Under the pieces are notes generated by a model. The model was not told the origin of the DNA, did not search any database, and was given only the letters and a program-made list of their open reading frames with translations. The translations under genes were made by a program, and so were the position numbers. From Primulina eburnea (taxonomy: Eukaryota > Streptophyta > Magnoliopsida > Lamiales > Gesneriaceae), in assembly GCF_022965805.1 (NCBI RefSeq), contig NC_133110.1, positions 30,128,668 to 30,192,667 of the forward strand: 64,000 nucleotides of DNA, read 5' to 3'. Position 1 is the first letter of the stretch; every line of letters begins with the position of its first letter. Below are positions 47,191-58,430 of the stretch, piece after piece.

Positions 47191-47495
47191 CGACTAACAG
47201 TAATAGAAAAGACTCCAGTTCTATCCACGCCGATATGGTATCGATCAACAGTAATAGAAAAGACTCCAGTTCTATTCACATCGATACGGTATCGATTACC
47301 AGTAATAGAGGAAGCTATTATTCTATCCACATCAATATAGTACCGATTAACAGTAATAGAAACAACTCTAATTCTATCCACATCGATATGACATCGATTA
47401 ACAGTAATAGAAGAGCTACTAATCTATCCACATCGATACAATACTGATTAACAGTAATAGAAAAAGCCACCATCCTATCCACATCGATAGCCAAA
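47191..47495. repeat. Tek-6 LTR 51-bp tandem repeat, six units
   Basis: Units start near 47191, 47242, 47293, 47344, 47395 and 47445, each with CGATTAACAGTAATAGAA and CTATCCACATCGATA. As 51 is a multiple of three, they give spurious repetitive open frames. The partner array is at 61829-62133. Confidence 0.88.
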
Positions 47496-47533
47496 CATCC
47501 AGTGACAGACTTTGGCACATCCGCCAATACACC

Positions 47534-47598
47534 ATCTTATGACATCGTACAATGTACCCGTGGTGATCCCACCACTAACGGCACTTCTGTCATAAGAT
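47534..47598 (-). other. Tek-6 R-U5 hairpin
   Basis: Arms ATCTTATGACA (47534-47544) and TGTCATAAGAT (47588-47598). The copy at 62172-62236 has the same arms. Compared with Tek-3, one base pair has changed from G-C to A-T in both arms. Confidence 0.68.
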
Positions 47599-48393
47599 TA
47601 CTCCTCTAATACCTGCTGTCTAAAATCAAGAGAACAAGTATATCAATCAACTCAATGCAAATATCAATGCAATAAAGTAAAGTATGTGATTTAGGGAAAC
47701 CCAAGTCTAAACTGACTAAAGTCGATCTCCCAATACCACATTGACTTATACCTTTCTTTCGTTGGTTTCTGGCTCAGTCAAAGTCCTGAACTCACAATCT
47801 GTCTGGTACTGACAATATCAATAATCTCATATCAATATACCAGTCAATTCCATAATAATCTGATCAATCTGGATTTAATTCAAAATCACCGGTATAACGG
47901 TACAATTTCAATATCCCCGTCAATACCAATTCACCAGATAACAGTTACAATCTATAACTCATATCCAATACAATCCATAATCCCGCCACAATTCAAATCT
48001 GTCTGGTATCAACCGATTATAATCAGAAATTCATAACAATTCCATAATCAGTCTATTTCTTAATCTGACTTCGATTCTACGATGTCTAACATGTCAAGAA
48101 CATCATATATGAATCCTATTCAATACTGACAATAGCATAATTTCAAAGCATGTCAAAACGTAGCAAAACTTACGTCAAAGTATAGCATACGCTGATAGGA
48201 TTGCAATACTGAAGTCAGATTACAATTCAGACGGACGGATTTCGCACAATCTCGATCCTAAGATTCAAGAACCAAATTTGATGGCGTTTCCTCGATTTCC
48301 CGTTTTTCTATTCTTAACAAATGTATATATATATATATATATACACCTCGTACATGCATCCAGCCACCTGGCACATTTTCTGATTGCATGCCT

Positions 48394-48569
48394 CGCGCTC
48401 GGGCGGTAATAAATTACCGCTCGAGCGCGACCTCCTCTGTCCAACGCTCGGCGTACTACACCTTGGCGCTCGGGTGGTTAAAACCTACCGCGCGGGCGCC
48501 ACACATTCTGCCCGAACATTTCCTATGGAGCATTGGCGCTCGGGCTGTCAAGAATCACCGCTCGGCGCC
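48394..48569. promoter_or_regulatory. Tek-6 3' LTR paired-site array, class beta
   Basis: Three inverted-repeat blocks at 48394, 48465 and 48535 (period about 70-71) with the pattern GGCGCTCGGGCGGT, 8-bp spacer, ACCG-type arm. The array edge lies 51 bp from the TATA region. Confidence 0.86.
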
Positions 48570-48700
48570 ACACTCTCTGCCCACTTTCTCAAATTTCACA
48601 TGTACTCTTATTTTCGTGTCCCGATTAATCCTTTCGTAATCATATCAAATTTATAACTCAATAATTACAGATTACCAGGATTAAATTTCCGGGCATTACA

Positions 48701-48714
48701 TTCCTCCCCCCCTA
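48701..48714 (-). other. Tek-6 polypurine tract
   Basis: The minus strand reads TAGGGGGGGAGGAA directly before LTR start TGTAATG. Confidence 0.88.
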
Positions 48715-48795
48715 AGATATGATTTCGTCCTCGAAATCACAAGCAATCTATCATATCAACAAGGAGTATATACAGAAATGTAGTCCAAATTTATA

Positions 48796-50649
48796 TTAGT
48801 GAAATAATGCTGGGAATTCCTGTTTTATATCAGATTCAGTCTCCCACGTAGCTTCTTCAACACCATGACGAGTCCATTGTACTTTTACCAACGGAATCAT
48901 CTTCGTTCTGAGCTGTTTTTCTTTACGATCGATAACCCGGATCGGCTTCTCGACATAACTCAATGTCTCGTCCAGCTCAGTCTCGTCTGGTTGAATAACA
49001 TGAGAATCATCAGGGAGGTATTTCCGCAGCATCGATACATGAAACACATCATGTATTCCTGATAATGAAGGCGGCAAAGCAAGTCGATAGGCTCGATCTC
49101 CTATCTTTTCTAGAATCTCATAAGGACCTACATATCTTGGAGACAATTTCCCTTTCTTGCCAAATCTGACAACACCTCTGAAAGGAGAAATCTTCAGGAA
49201 TACTCGGTCTCCTGCCTCAAATACCAACGGTCGTCGTCGAAGGTTGGCATATTTGGATTGTCTGTCCTGAGCTGCCTTCATTTTCTTCTGGATAAGTTTC
49301 ACTTTTTCAGTCATATCTCTGATCATGTCAGGTCTAGCAGTACAGAGGGGATCGACACTTCTTTCCGTACAACGCTTCAAATGGTGACATTTCAATACTC
49401 GTTTGATAGCTGTTGTTGGACGAAAACTCACAAAGAGACAATGCATCTTGCCGGTTAGTACTAAAATCAAGTACTAGAGCTCTCAGCATATCTTCCAATG
49501 TCTGTATCGTACGCTCTGACTGTCCGTCAGTCTGTGGATGATATGCGGTACTAAGATGTAACTTCGTACCAAGAGCTTGTTGCATGCTCTGCCAGAAGTG
49601 CGATGTAAATCGAGGATCACGATCTGAAACAATCGACTTCGGCACTCCGTGCAATCTAACCACTTCTCGGACATAAATATCAGCCATCTGGTCATATCGG
49701 TATGTCATCTTGTATGGAATAAAACAAGCAGATTTGGTCAATCGATCAACCACAACCCAAATCGCATCACAACCTCGGGAGGATCTCGGTAACTGTGTCA
49801 CAAAATCCATGGAAATGTGATCTCATTTCCATTCAGGAATGGACAAACTCTGTAACAATCCTCCTGGTTTCTTCCTCTCAGCTTTCACCTGTTGGCAATT
49901 GAGACACTTTGATACAAATGTAGCAATGTCCGCTTTCATTTGTTTCCACCAATACTGTGTCTTTAAATCATTATACATTTTTCTGCCACCAGGATGAATG
50001 CTAAAACGACTGTTGTGCGCCTCTATCAATATCCGCTGTTTCAACTCTGAAACATTTGGCACAACAATACGATTATTCACATACAAAATGTCATTTTTCA
50101 CCTGATATTCCGATTGATGACCAGTTCTGACCATAACAATCGATTTCTTTATTTTCTGATCATTTTTCTGAGCTTCTTTAATTTTCAAAAGTAGCTCTGG
50201 TTCAGCCCGAATAGCACACAATCTCAGAGGCTGACGATTTGTCTCAAATACTAATCCAGACAAGCAACAATCTTCAATCAAATTTGAAACACCTATCGTC
50301 GATAAGGATAGTGCACATACCTTTCGACTCAGCGCATCTGCTGCTGCATTGGACTTCCCTGGATAATATTTGATCTCACAATCAAAGTCCTTCAATTAAT
50401 CCAGCCATCTTCGCTGTCTCATATTCAACTCTGATTGCGAAAACAGATATTTCAAGCTTTTATGATCAGAATAGATTTTGAATTTCTCACCGTACAAATA
50501 ATGTCGCCATATCTTCAGTGCAAAGATTATGGCTGCCAATTCAAGATCATGAATTGGGTAACGAGTTTCATGGGGTTTCAGCTGTCTCGAGGCATAAGCA
50601 ATCACATGCCCCCGCTGCATCAATACACAACCCAATCCTCGGTGAGATG
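48796..50649 (-). pseudogene. pol: Tek-6 pol 3' part: RNase H end, integrase, chromodomain
   Basis: Continues the frame of 58431-61052 after removal of Tek-7 (codon phase is kept). It starts inside RNase H ([21 protein letters not shown]), then integrase with HHCC region, core SMDFVTQLP, SDRDPRF, GQSERT, and a chromodomain ending IKQEFPALFH. It is broken by TAA at 50396-50398, by TGA at 49823-49825 (Trp codon) and by a net 26-bp deletion around 49334-49350 that shifts frame between the integrase core and the C-terminal module. Confidence 0.92.
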
Positions 50650-52236
50650 TGTAATAGCCGAGCCCGGTGTACGGTACGATTTAAGTTTCGTTTGTTATTT
50701 GGGATATTTGATTAGATGATTATAGTTGTGTTTTGGGCTTTAGTATTATTGGTTATTATTTATTTGAGGTATTAGTTGTTGTTGGTTGTTCGTTTCAGCG
50801 TTTCGGTTCGATTTTAGTTGCTTTGGAATAGTGTTTTGCCGTGAGTAGAGTGCACCCGCGCTCTTAGAGGAGTGCCCCCGCGGTGTACTGTGCTATTTTT
50901 TGGAGTTTGAGTGCCGTGAGCACACCGCACCCGCGGCGTTGTAGAGACCGCCCCTGCGGTAGAGACCGCACCCGCGCTGCTTGCAGTGCCGCACCCGCGG
51001 TGTTAGTGTTCCAGAATTTTTGAGATTGCCGTAACCATAGCGCACCCGCGGTCCTTGTGTTGGCGCACCCGCGGTGAAGGTATGGTCGAGTTTTTAAGCT
51101 ACTTTTTGGAGTGGTTGGCCATGCTTTTCCTTTCTTCTCTCCTTCATTCTCGACATTTCTCTCCATTTTTAGGGTTTTTGGTCATTTATTTCACTTCCTA
51201 TCTTCGATTCAAGCGTTTGTTTGGAATTTCGACTTGAGTTCGACGTTCTCCTTGGTGCTAGGAAGCTTGGGTAAGTTGTTGGTGCGATTCTGTTAAGGTT
51301 GTAAATTAAGAGTTGTTTAGATTGGTTGTTTAAGTGGATTTATGGATTATTTAGCTTGTAATCTTGGATATTTAGTTGATATTGGTGTTATTTGTGGATT
51401 ATTTGTTGTAGGTGGTGATCAAGAGCTAAGTTGAGGTGTTTGTTGTGGTTTGTAAGTGGAAATTCATTCCTTTTGCTCACATGATTTTATATGTATGTGT
51501 TTCAAAGAGTTTATTGTGTTATTCCCTTTCATTTGATCCATAGTATGTATTGTTATATGTATTGGAGACATTGTATGTCTCATTATTGATTAAAGGGAAT
51601 ACAAAAAAGATATATAGAGTTCAAAGTGATTGTTAAATCCAGAGAAGAGTTTAAATGTTTTCGGATTGATAAATACATAGTCAGAGATTGCATGCAATAT
51701 TAGATGATCATCGCCCAGAGGCTTATATCCCTCAGAGTTATCGGTATTTATATCGATTTGGGATACGAGCAACCCCAGAGCAGAGATACTATTGATATCA
51801 ATCCCCAGAGCAAAAGAGAAATACCATCATATTTATATGCTATTGCTATGTTATTGATATTCAGAGTTTACAGTTCAGAGTTGATGGTATTTATGATTTC
51901 AAAGAGATGTTTTACAGAGATTATTGTTTATTGTTATATAAGAGTTCCACTTGCTGAGATTTATTCTCATTTCAGTTATTTTCATGTGATGCAGATCAGA
52001 GTGGTGCCTCGGGACGTTGACTGTAGATCGGGGGTCATATGCATACACCGTTGGAAGGAGGATTTTGGCATGATCATAGGAATGATATTTTGTTTTTGTT
52101 ATGTCATTTAAATGATCATGTATTTATTTTGTAAAGATATTTGATGAAATGTGTTTTGAAACTCCTTCCGTATATTTTGAAAAGAAAAATTTTATTTCCG
52201 CTGCGTATTTATTTTAAAAGAGGTCAGGGTGTCACA
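50650..52236 (+). repeat. Tek-7 5' LTR
   Basis: TGTAATAGCCGAGCCCGG to GGGTGTCACA. U3 contains eight class-alpha sites (50849-51075). The nearest TATA-like sequence is TTTTTAAG at about 51091-51098. The remaining R-U5 (about 51130-52236) is AT-rich with no coding support. Confidence 0.95.
50849..51075. promoter_or_regulatory. Tek-7 U3 paired-site array, class alpha
   Basis: Four pairs of ACCGCACCCGCGGT-like sites: 50849/50871, 50924/50947, 50965/50988 and 51039/51062. In-pair spacing is 22 or 23 and pair periods are 75, 41 and 74 bp. Individual sites vary more than in Tek-4. The same array is at 57043-57269 in the 3' LTR. Confidence 0.86.
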
Positions 52237-52241
52237 TTTAG

Positions 52242-52253
52242 TGGTATCAGAGC
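52242..52253 (+). other. Tek-7 primer binding site (tRNA-Met type)
   Basis: TGGTATCAGAGC, five bases after the LTR end at 52236. Confidence 0.93.
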
Positions 52254-52372
52254 GGTGTTCTTCGGACCAATGCATATGACTTCGTCTACTTTCAACTGTC
52301 CGGGTATGTTTTCTTTGCATCTATCTATTGTTATGTATTGATTGGTATCTTGTGAGCATTGTAGAGTATAGG

Positions 52373-55300
52373 ATGCCTCCTAAGCGTAAGGCGTCAGAGG
52401 GAGAGGATAGTTCGTCCTCGAGAGTTGTCGACGAGTTCGGCAAGTTACTGAAGGAGCAGGCTAAGGTTCACAGTGAGCAGATCCAGCAGTTGCTTAGACT
52501 GCAAGGAGCAGGCCAGGGCAGAGGCCAAGGTAGGGGGCAGGTTGCTCCAGTAGCAGTTGGTTCTGATGCTATCTTTTCTGCGTTTAAGAGGATGGATCCA
52601 CCCGAGTTTCCAGGCAGCTCCGATCCTTTAGCTGCAGTAGAGTGGGTCAAGGCTTTGGAGGCGATTTTTGATCATCTCCACTATGAGGACAGAGATCGTA
52701 TCAGTTGTGCTGTTTTTATGCTGGTTAAAGCTGCACGTTTGTGGTGGAATGCGACCAAGGTTGGCATTGATGTTTCTACTTTGAAGTGGTCTGAGTTTAC
52801 TGAGCTTTTCTACGACAAGTACTTTCCTGATGCACTGCGAGCAAGGAAGGTTACAGAGTTCTTGGAGCTTCGTCAGGGGAGCTTGAACGTGGATGAGTAT
52901 ATTCTCAAGTTCGAGGAGGGTTGCCTATTTGCTCCGTACATTGCTACCAGTGATAAAGATAAAGGCGCTCACTTCATTCGAGGCCTTAGAGCGGAGATCA
53001 GGCGTGACATCAATATGTCCAAGGCTGTTACTTTCAAGGAGATTGTGTCCAAGGCGTTGCTAGCAGAGCAGGACGAGAAGGATATCGCCAGGGAGAGGCA
53101 GGCGAGGCACCAGGCTAGTATGCAGAGAGGCCAGAGTTCAGGTCAGCGTGGCAGAGATCGATTCAAGGGGAAAGGCAAGGTGGATCAGAGTCCTAGGCCA
53201 CCGTCAGCGCCAGTTGCTCCGTCTGATTCTGAGAGATCTTTGTGTCCCAAGTGTAGCAGACCCCATCGTGGAGAGTGTAGATTTGGCTCTCGTTCTTGCT
53301 ATCGTTGTGGCATGCCAGGCCATATTTCCAGAGATTGTCCTAGGGGAGCTAGCCAGGAGAAGGTGCAGGGTCGTATCTTTTCGATGACTAAGGAAGGTAT
53401 TAATCGTAATTCTTCTGTAATCTCTAGTTCCATTTTAATTTCAGGCAGAGTAGCTACTACTTTGATTGATACTGGTGCTACTCATTCTTTTATGTCTGAA
53501 TTGTTTTTGAGATCTTTGGGTATAGTTCCTTCTGTTATTCCCCTTCAGCTTAGTGTTGTTTTGCCTTCGGGAGATGTTTTGTGCCCGACTTCCATAGTGT
53601 ATGCGTGCCCCGTTCGTTTTGTTGATCGAGAGGTCTTTGCTGATTTGATTGTGATCCCGATGGTTGCCTTTGATGTTATTCTTGGCATGGATTGGCTGTC
53701 GACCTATCGTGCTGTTATTGATTGCGTTGCTAAGACGGTGACTTTTGCAGATGATGACCAGGGAGGAGTTCTCGCCAGCTCAGGTACTTCGCTGGTCCTT
53801 CCTTTTATTTCGTGTCTTGATGCTGAGAGGCTATTGTGTAGAGGTTGTGATGTTTTTCTGGCATCTGTTGTGGATGTTGATAGACTGATTAAGTTGAATA
53901 TTGATGATATTGATGTGGTGAGGGAGTTTGCGGATGTGTTTGAGGATGATGTTCCGGGTTTGCCGCCGGATAGAGATGTAGAGTTTGTCATTGATCTTGC
54001 TCCAGGTACGGTTCCTATTTCTAAGGCTCCTTATAGGATGGCTCTTACCGAGATGAAAGAGTTGAAGACGCAGTTGCAGGATCTTCTAGATAAGGGTTTC
54101 ATTCGTCCGAGTTCTTCGCCTTGGGGAGCTCCGGTTCTATTTGTTAAGAAGAAGGATGGTTCTTTGCGTCTGTGTATCGACTACAGGGAGCTTAACAAAG
54201 TGACGATCAAGAACAAGTATCCGTTGCCTCGGATAGATGATTTGTTTGACCAACTTCAGGGTGCCACTGTTTTCTCGAAGATTGATCTTCGGTCTGGCTA
54301 CTATCAATTGAAGGTTAGGGAGTCCGATATCCCTAAGACGGCTTTCAGGACCAGGTATGGTCACTTTGAGTTTCTCGTGATGTCTTTTGGTTTGACCAAT
54401 GCCCCTTCTGTTTTCATGGACCTGATGAACCGTGTGTTCAAGCCGTATTTGGATAGCTTCGTCATTGTCTTTATCGACGATATCTTGATCTATTCCAAGA
54501 CCAGAGAGCTTCATTCAGAGCATCTCAGAGTTGTGCTCCAGTTGCTGAGAGAGCGGAGGTTGTTTGCCAAGTTGAAGAAGTGTGAGTTTTGGTTGGATCA
54601 GATTTCTTTCCTAGGCCATGTCGTTTCGAGGGATGGCATTGCTGTTGATCCGATGAAGATAGAGGCGATTCAGAAGTGGCCTATTCCTACGACTGTTTCA
54701 GAGGTACGCAGTTTCCTTGGTTTGGCGGGTTATTATCGTCGTTTCATTTTGGATTTTTCCAAGATTGCCCTGCCATTGTCCAATCTGACAAGGAAGACTG
54801 TGAAGTTCGAGTGGTCTTTAGATTGCCAGAGTGCATTTCAGGAGTTGAAGGATAGATTGACGACGGCTCCTGTTCTTTCTTTGCCTTGTGGTTCAGAGGA
54901 CTTTGTTGTCTATACTGATGCGTCGAAGAAGGGTCTCGGTGCAGTGTTGATGCAGAGAGGTAAGGTCATTGCCTATGCTTCTCGCCAGTTGAAGGATTAT
55001 GAGAAGAATTATCCGACGCATGATTTAGAGTTGGCAGCTGTGGTTTTCGCCCTGAAGATTTGGAGACACTACTTGTATGGCGAAAAGTGTGAGATTTTCA
55101 CAGACCACAAGAGTTTGAAGTATCTGTTTTCGCAGAAAGAGCTCAATATGCGGCAGAGGAGGTGGTTAGAGCTTGTCAAAGATTACGATGTGACTATCAG
55201 TTATCACCCAGGGAAGGCGAATGTTGTGGCTGATGCTTTGAGTCGTAAGTCGAGTGCTTCATTGAGTTCTTTGGTTCAGAGACCGTTACTGATGGATTTG

Positions 55301-56803
55301 CAGAGAGAGGATATTGATCTGGTGATTCCAGGCACCATTGCTCGTCTTTCAGCGTTAGTTATTCGATCTTCTTTGACGGACAGGATCCGTAGAGAGCAGT
55401 CGACTGATGTTCAGTTGACAGAGTTGAGAGATAGAGCAGAGATTAGAGGTAATTCAGAGTTCGCCTTGAATGGTGATGGTTTGGTGACTTTCAGAGGTCG
55501 TATTTGTGTTCCTTCTGGCGACGATATTCGTAGAGATATTCTGACAGAGGCTCATACCGCGCCGTATTCGATTCATCCAGGCAGTACGAAGATGTATCAG
55601 GATCTTCGTCGACTCTACTGGTGGCCAGGTATGAAGAAGGATGTTGCCGTGTTCATTTCTCAGTGTCTTACTTGTCAGCAGGTGAAGATTGAGCACCAGA
55701 GACCTGCTGGGACATTGTTGTCGTTGCCGATTCCTCAGTGGAAGTGGGAGCATATTACGATGGATTTCGTGACTGGTCTTCCCAGAGTGCAGAGAGGTTT
55801 CAATTCTATTTGGGTTATCGTTGATCGATTGACTAAGTCAGCGCATTTTCTTCCAGTCAAGACGACGTATTCGATGAATCAGTATGCCAAGGACTACATT
55901 GCAGAGATTGTAAGACTTCATGGTGTTCCTGTGTCGATCGTGTCTGATCGTGACCCTAGATTTACTTCAGAGTTTTGGAAGAGTTTGCACAGAGCTATGG
56001 GTTCGCGGTTAACATTCAGTACAGCCTATCATCCTCAGAGTGATGGTCAGTCAGAGAGAGTTATTCAGATTGTTGAGGATATGCTCAGAGCGTGTACTAT
56101 TGACTTTCCAGGTAGCTGGGATTCTTTGTTGCCTTTGGTTGAGTTCACTTATAACAATAGCTACCAGGCGACGATTGGCATGGCACCGTATGAGGCACTT
56201 TATGGCAGGAAGTGCAGATCTCCCTTGTATTGGGACGAGGTTGGTGAGAGGAAGATGTTGGGACCAGAGTTGGTCCAGCAGACTGCCGATGTTGTTGCTG
56301 TTATCAGAGAAAGGATGAAGACTGCCCAGTCCAGACAGAAGAGCTATGCAGATGTTCGTCGTAGACCTTTGCAGTTCGAGGTTGGCGACCATGTATTTCT
56401 GAAGATAGCACCTCTCAAGGGTGTGATGAGATTTGGTAAGAAGGGCAAGTTGAGTCCGAGATTCATTGGTCCATTCGAGATTTTGGACAGAGTTGGTGAC
56501 AGAGCCTACAGATTAGCCCTACCTCCAGATCTTGACAGAGTTCATAATGTGTTTCACGTATCGATGCTCAGGAAGTATGTTGCAGATCCTTCCCATGTTC
56601 TACGCCATGAGCCATTGGACTTGACGCCGAATTTGACGTATCAAGAGATTCCGATTCAGATTTTGGATCGCACAGTTAGAGTTCTGAGGAACAAAGAGAT
56701 CGGCATTGTCAAAGTTCTTTGGAGGAACCATTTGTTAGAAGAGGCTACGTGGGAACCAGAGGATGAGATGAGAGAGAAGTATCCTGAGTTGTTCGTGCCG
56801 TGA
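52373..56803 (+). CDS. gag-pol: Tek-7 gag-pol polyprotein, intact
   Basis: 1476 residues. The start [10 protein letters not shown] at 52373 is chosen over the in-frame Met at 52328 because related gags begin MPP. Order: capsid ([31 protein letters not shown]), zinc knuckle [14 protein letters not shown] (from about 309), protease IDTGATHSF (Asp 366), reverse transcriptase LCIDYRELN and [10 protein letters not shown] (Asp 702), RNase [11 protein letters not shown] (Asp 849), integrase HHCC finger (HPGSTKMY to CLTCQQV) and core aspartates at 1131 and 1192 with glutamate 1228. That gives D-X60-D-X35-E as in active enzymes. Then come a GPF module (RFIGPFEIL) and a chromodomain ([18 protein letters not shown]). 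All catalytic residues I can check are present and no stop or frameshift is seen, so it could encode all functions for its own copying. Confidence 0.96.
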   Translation: MPPKRKASEGEDSSSSRVVDEFGKLLKEQAKVHSEQIQQLLRLQGAGQGRGQGRGQVAPVAVGSDAIFSAFKRMDPPEFPGSSDPLAAVEWVKALEAIFDHLHYEDRDRISCAVFMLVKAARLWWNATKVGIDVSTLKWSEFTELFYDKYFPDALRARKVTEFLELRQGSLNVDEYILKFEEGCLFAPYIATSDKDKGAHFIRGLRAEIRRDINMSKAVTFKEIVSKALLAEQDEKDIARERQARHQASMQRGQSSGQRGRDRFKGKGKVDQSPRPPSAPVAPSDSERSLCPKCSRPHRGECRFGSRSCYRCGMPGHISRDCPRGASQEKVQGRIFSMTKEGINRNSSVISSSILISGRVATTLIDTGATHSFMSELFLRSLGIVPSVIPLQLSVVLPSGDVLCPTSIVYACPVRFVDREVFADLIVIPMVAFDVILGMDWLSTYRAVIDCVAKTVTFADDDQGGVLASSGTSLVLPFISCLDAERLLCRGCDVFLASVVDVDRLIKLNIDDIDVVREFADVFEDDVPGLPPDRDVEFVIDLAPGTVPISKAPYRMALTEMKELKTQLQDLLDKGFIRPSSSPWGAPVLFVKKKDGSLRLCIDYRELNKVTIKNKYPLPRIDDLFDQLQGATVFSKIDLRSGYYQLKVRESDIPKTAFRTRYGHFEFLVMSFGLTNAPSVFMDLMNRVFKPYLDSFVIVFIDDILIYSKTRELHSEHLRVVLQLLRERRLFAKLKKCEFWLDQISFLGHVVSRDGIAVDPMKIEAIQKWPIPTTVSEVRSFLGLAGYYRRFILDFSKIALPLSNLTRKTVKFEWSLDCQSAFQELKDRLTTAPVLSLPCGSEDFVVYTDASKKGLGAVLMQRGKVIAYASRQLKDYEKNYPTHDLELAAVVFALKIWRHYLYGEKCEIFTDHKSLKYLFSQKELNMRQRRWLELVKDYDVTISYHPGKANVVADALSRKSSASLSSLVQRPLLMDLQREDIDLVIPGTIARLSALVIRSSLTDRIRREQSTDVQLTELRDRAEIRGNSEFALNGDGLVTFRGRICVPSGDDIRRDILTEAHTAPYSIHPGSTKMYQDLRRLYWWPGMKKDVAVFISQCLTCQQVKIEHQRPAGTLLSLPIPQWKWEHITMDFVTGLPRVQRGFNSIWVIVDRLTKSAHFLPVKTTYSMNQYAKDYIAEIVRLHGVPVSIVSDRDPRFTSEFWKSLHRAMGSRLTFSTAYHPQSDGQSERVIQIVEDMLRACTIDFPGSWDSLLPLVEFTYNNSYQATIGMAPYEALYGRKCRSPLYWDEVGERKMLGPELVQQTADVVAVIRERMKTAQSRQKSYADVRRRPLQFEVGDHVFLKIAPLKGVMRFGKKGKLSPRFIGPFEILDRVGDRAYRLALPPDLDRVHNVFHVSMLRKYVADPSHVLRHEPLDLTPNLTYQEIPIQILDRTVRVLRNKEIGIVKVLWRNHLLEEATWEPEDEMREKYPELFVP

Positions 56804-56828
56804 CGTCAATTTCGCGGACGAAATTCCC

Positions 56829-56843
56829 TTAAGGGGGGAAGAT
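56829..56843 (+). other. Tek-7 polypurine tract
   Basis: TTAAGGGGGGAAGAT before LTR start TGTAATAGCC, 26 bp after the gag-pol stop codon. Confidence 0.9.
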
Positions 56844-58430
56844 TGTAATAGCCGAGCCCGGTGTACGGTACGATTTAAGTTTCGTTTGTTATTTGGGATA
56901 TTTGATTAGATGATTATAGTTGTGTTTTGGGCTTTAGTATTATTGGTTATTATTTATTTGAGGTATTAGTTGTTGTTGGTTGTTCGTTTCAGCGTTTCGG
57001 TTCGATTTTAGTTGCTTTGGAATAGTGTTTTGCCGTGAGTAGAGTGCACCCGCGCTCTTAGAGGAGTGCCCCCGCGGTGTACTGTGCTATTTTTTGGAGT
57101 TTGAGTGCCGTGAGCACACCGCACCCGCGGCGTTGTAGAGACCGCCCCTGCGGTAGAGACCGCACCCGCGCTGCTTGCAGTGCCGCACCCGCGGTGTTAG
57201 TGTTCCAGAATTTTTGAGATTGCCGTAACCATAGCGCACCCGCGGTCCTTGTGTTGGCGCACCCGCGGTGAAGGTATGGTCGAGTTTTTAAGCTACTTTT
57301 TGGAGTGGTTGGCCATGCTTTTCCTTTCTTCTCTCCTTCATTCTCGACATTTCTCTCCATTTTTAGGGTTTTTGGTCATTTCTTTCACTTCCTATCTTCG
57401 ATTCAAGCGTTTGTTTGGAATTTCGACTTGAGTTCGACGTTCTCCTTGGTGCTAGGAAGCTTGGGTAAGTTGTTGGTGCGATTCTGTTAAGGTTGTAAAT
57501 TAAGAGTTGTTTAGATTGGTTGTTTAAGTGGATTTATGGATTATTTAGCTTGTAATCTTGGATATTTAGTTGATATTGGTGTTATTTGTGGATTATTTGT
57601 TGTAGGTGGTGATCAAGAGCTAAGTTGAGGTGTTTGTTGTGGTTTGTAAGTGGAAATTCATTCCTTTTGCTCACATGATTTTATATGTATGTGTTTCAAA
57701 GAGTTTATTGTGTTATTCCCTTTCATTTGATCCATAGTATGTATTGTTATATGTATTGGAGACATTGTATGTCTCATTATTGATTAAAGGGAATACAAAA
57801 AAGATATATAGAGTTCAAAGTGATTGTTAAATCCAGAGAAGAGTTTAAATGTTTTCGGATTGATAAATACATAGTCAGAGATTGCATGCAATATTAGATG
57901 ATCATCGCCCAGAGGCTTATATCCCTCAGAGTTATCGGTATTTATATCGATTTGGGATACGAGCAACCCCAGAGCAGAGATACTATTGATATCAATCCCC
58001 AGAGCAAAAGAGAAATACCATCATATTTATATGCTATTGCTATGTTATTGATATTCAGAGTTTACAGTTCAGAGTTGATGGTATTTATGATTTCAAAGAG
58101 ATGTTTTACAGAGATTATTGTTTATTGTTATATAAGAGTTCCACTTGCTGAGATTTATTCTCATTTCAGTTATTTTCATGTGATGCAGATCAGAGTGGTG
58201 CCTCGGGACGTTGACTGTAGATCGGGGGTCATATGCATACACCGTTGGAAGGAGGATTTTGGCATGATCATAGGAATGATATTTTGTTTTTGTTATGTCA
58301 TTTAAATGATCATGTATTTATTTTGTAAAGATATTTGATGAAATGTGTTTTGAAACTCCTTCCGTATATTTTGAAAAGAAAAATTTTATTTCCGCTGCGT
58401 ATTTATTTTAAAAGAGGTCAGGGTGTCACA
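56844..58430 (+). repeat. Tek-7 3' LTR
   Basis: Same length as the 5' LTR with one substitution seen by eye. Site array at 57043-57269. Confidence 0.95.

Larger units (their letters stand above)
46653..48700 (-). repeat. Tek-6 3' LTR
   Basis: 2048 bp. It contains a 51-bp tandem repeat (47191-47495), a hairpin (47534-47598), a TATA region (48323-48343) and a class-beta array (48394-48569). The inner edge is followed by the polypurine tract. Confidence 0.93.
50650..58430 (+). mobile_element. Tek-7: intact young Ty3/gypsy chromovirus (Tekay-like)
   Basis: Complete element of 7781 bp with LTRs 50650-52236 and 56844-58430 (both 1587 bp). It has target duplication agatg (50645-50649 and 58431-58435), primer site, one long open frame and polypurine tract. 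By eye the LTRs differ at one base (51188 A versus 57382 C). It belongs to a different family from Tek-1 to Tek-6 (gag MPPKRK, LTR start TGTAATAGCCGAG). It sits inside Tek-6 and is the youngest insertion in the window. Confidence 0.97.

Noticed and set aside
51704..52111. 135-residue open frame within the Tek-7 LTR (also at 57898-58305)
   Set aside because: It lies wholly in the LTR, is present only because the LTR is duplicated, and shows no recognisable domain or codon bias.
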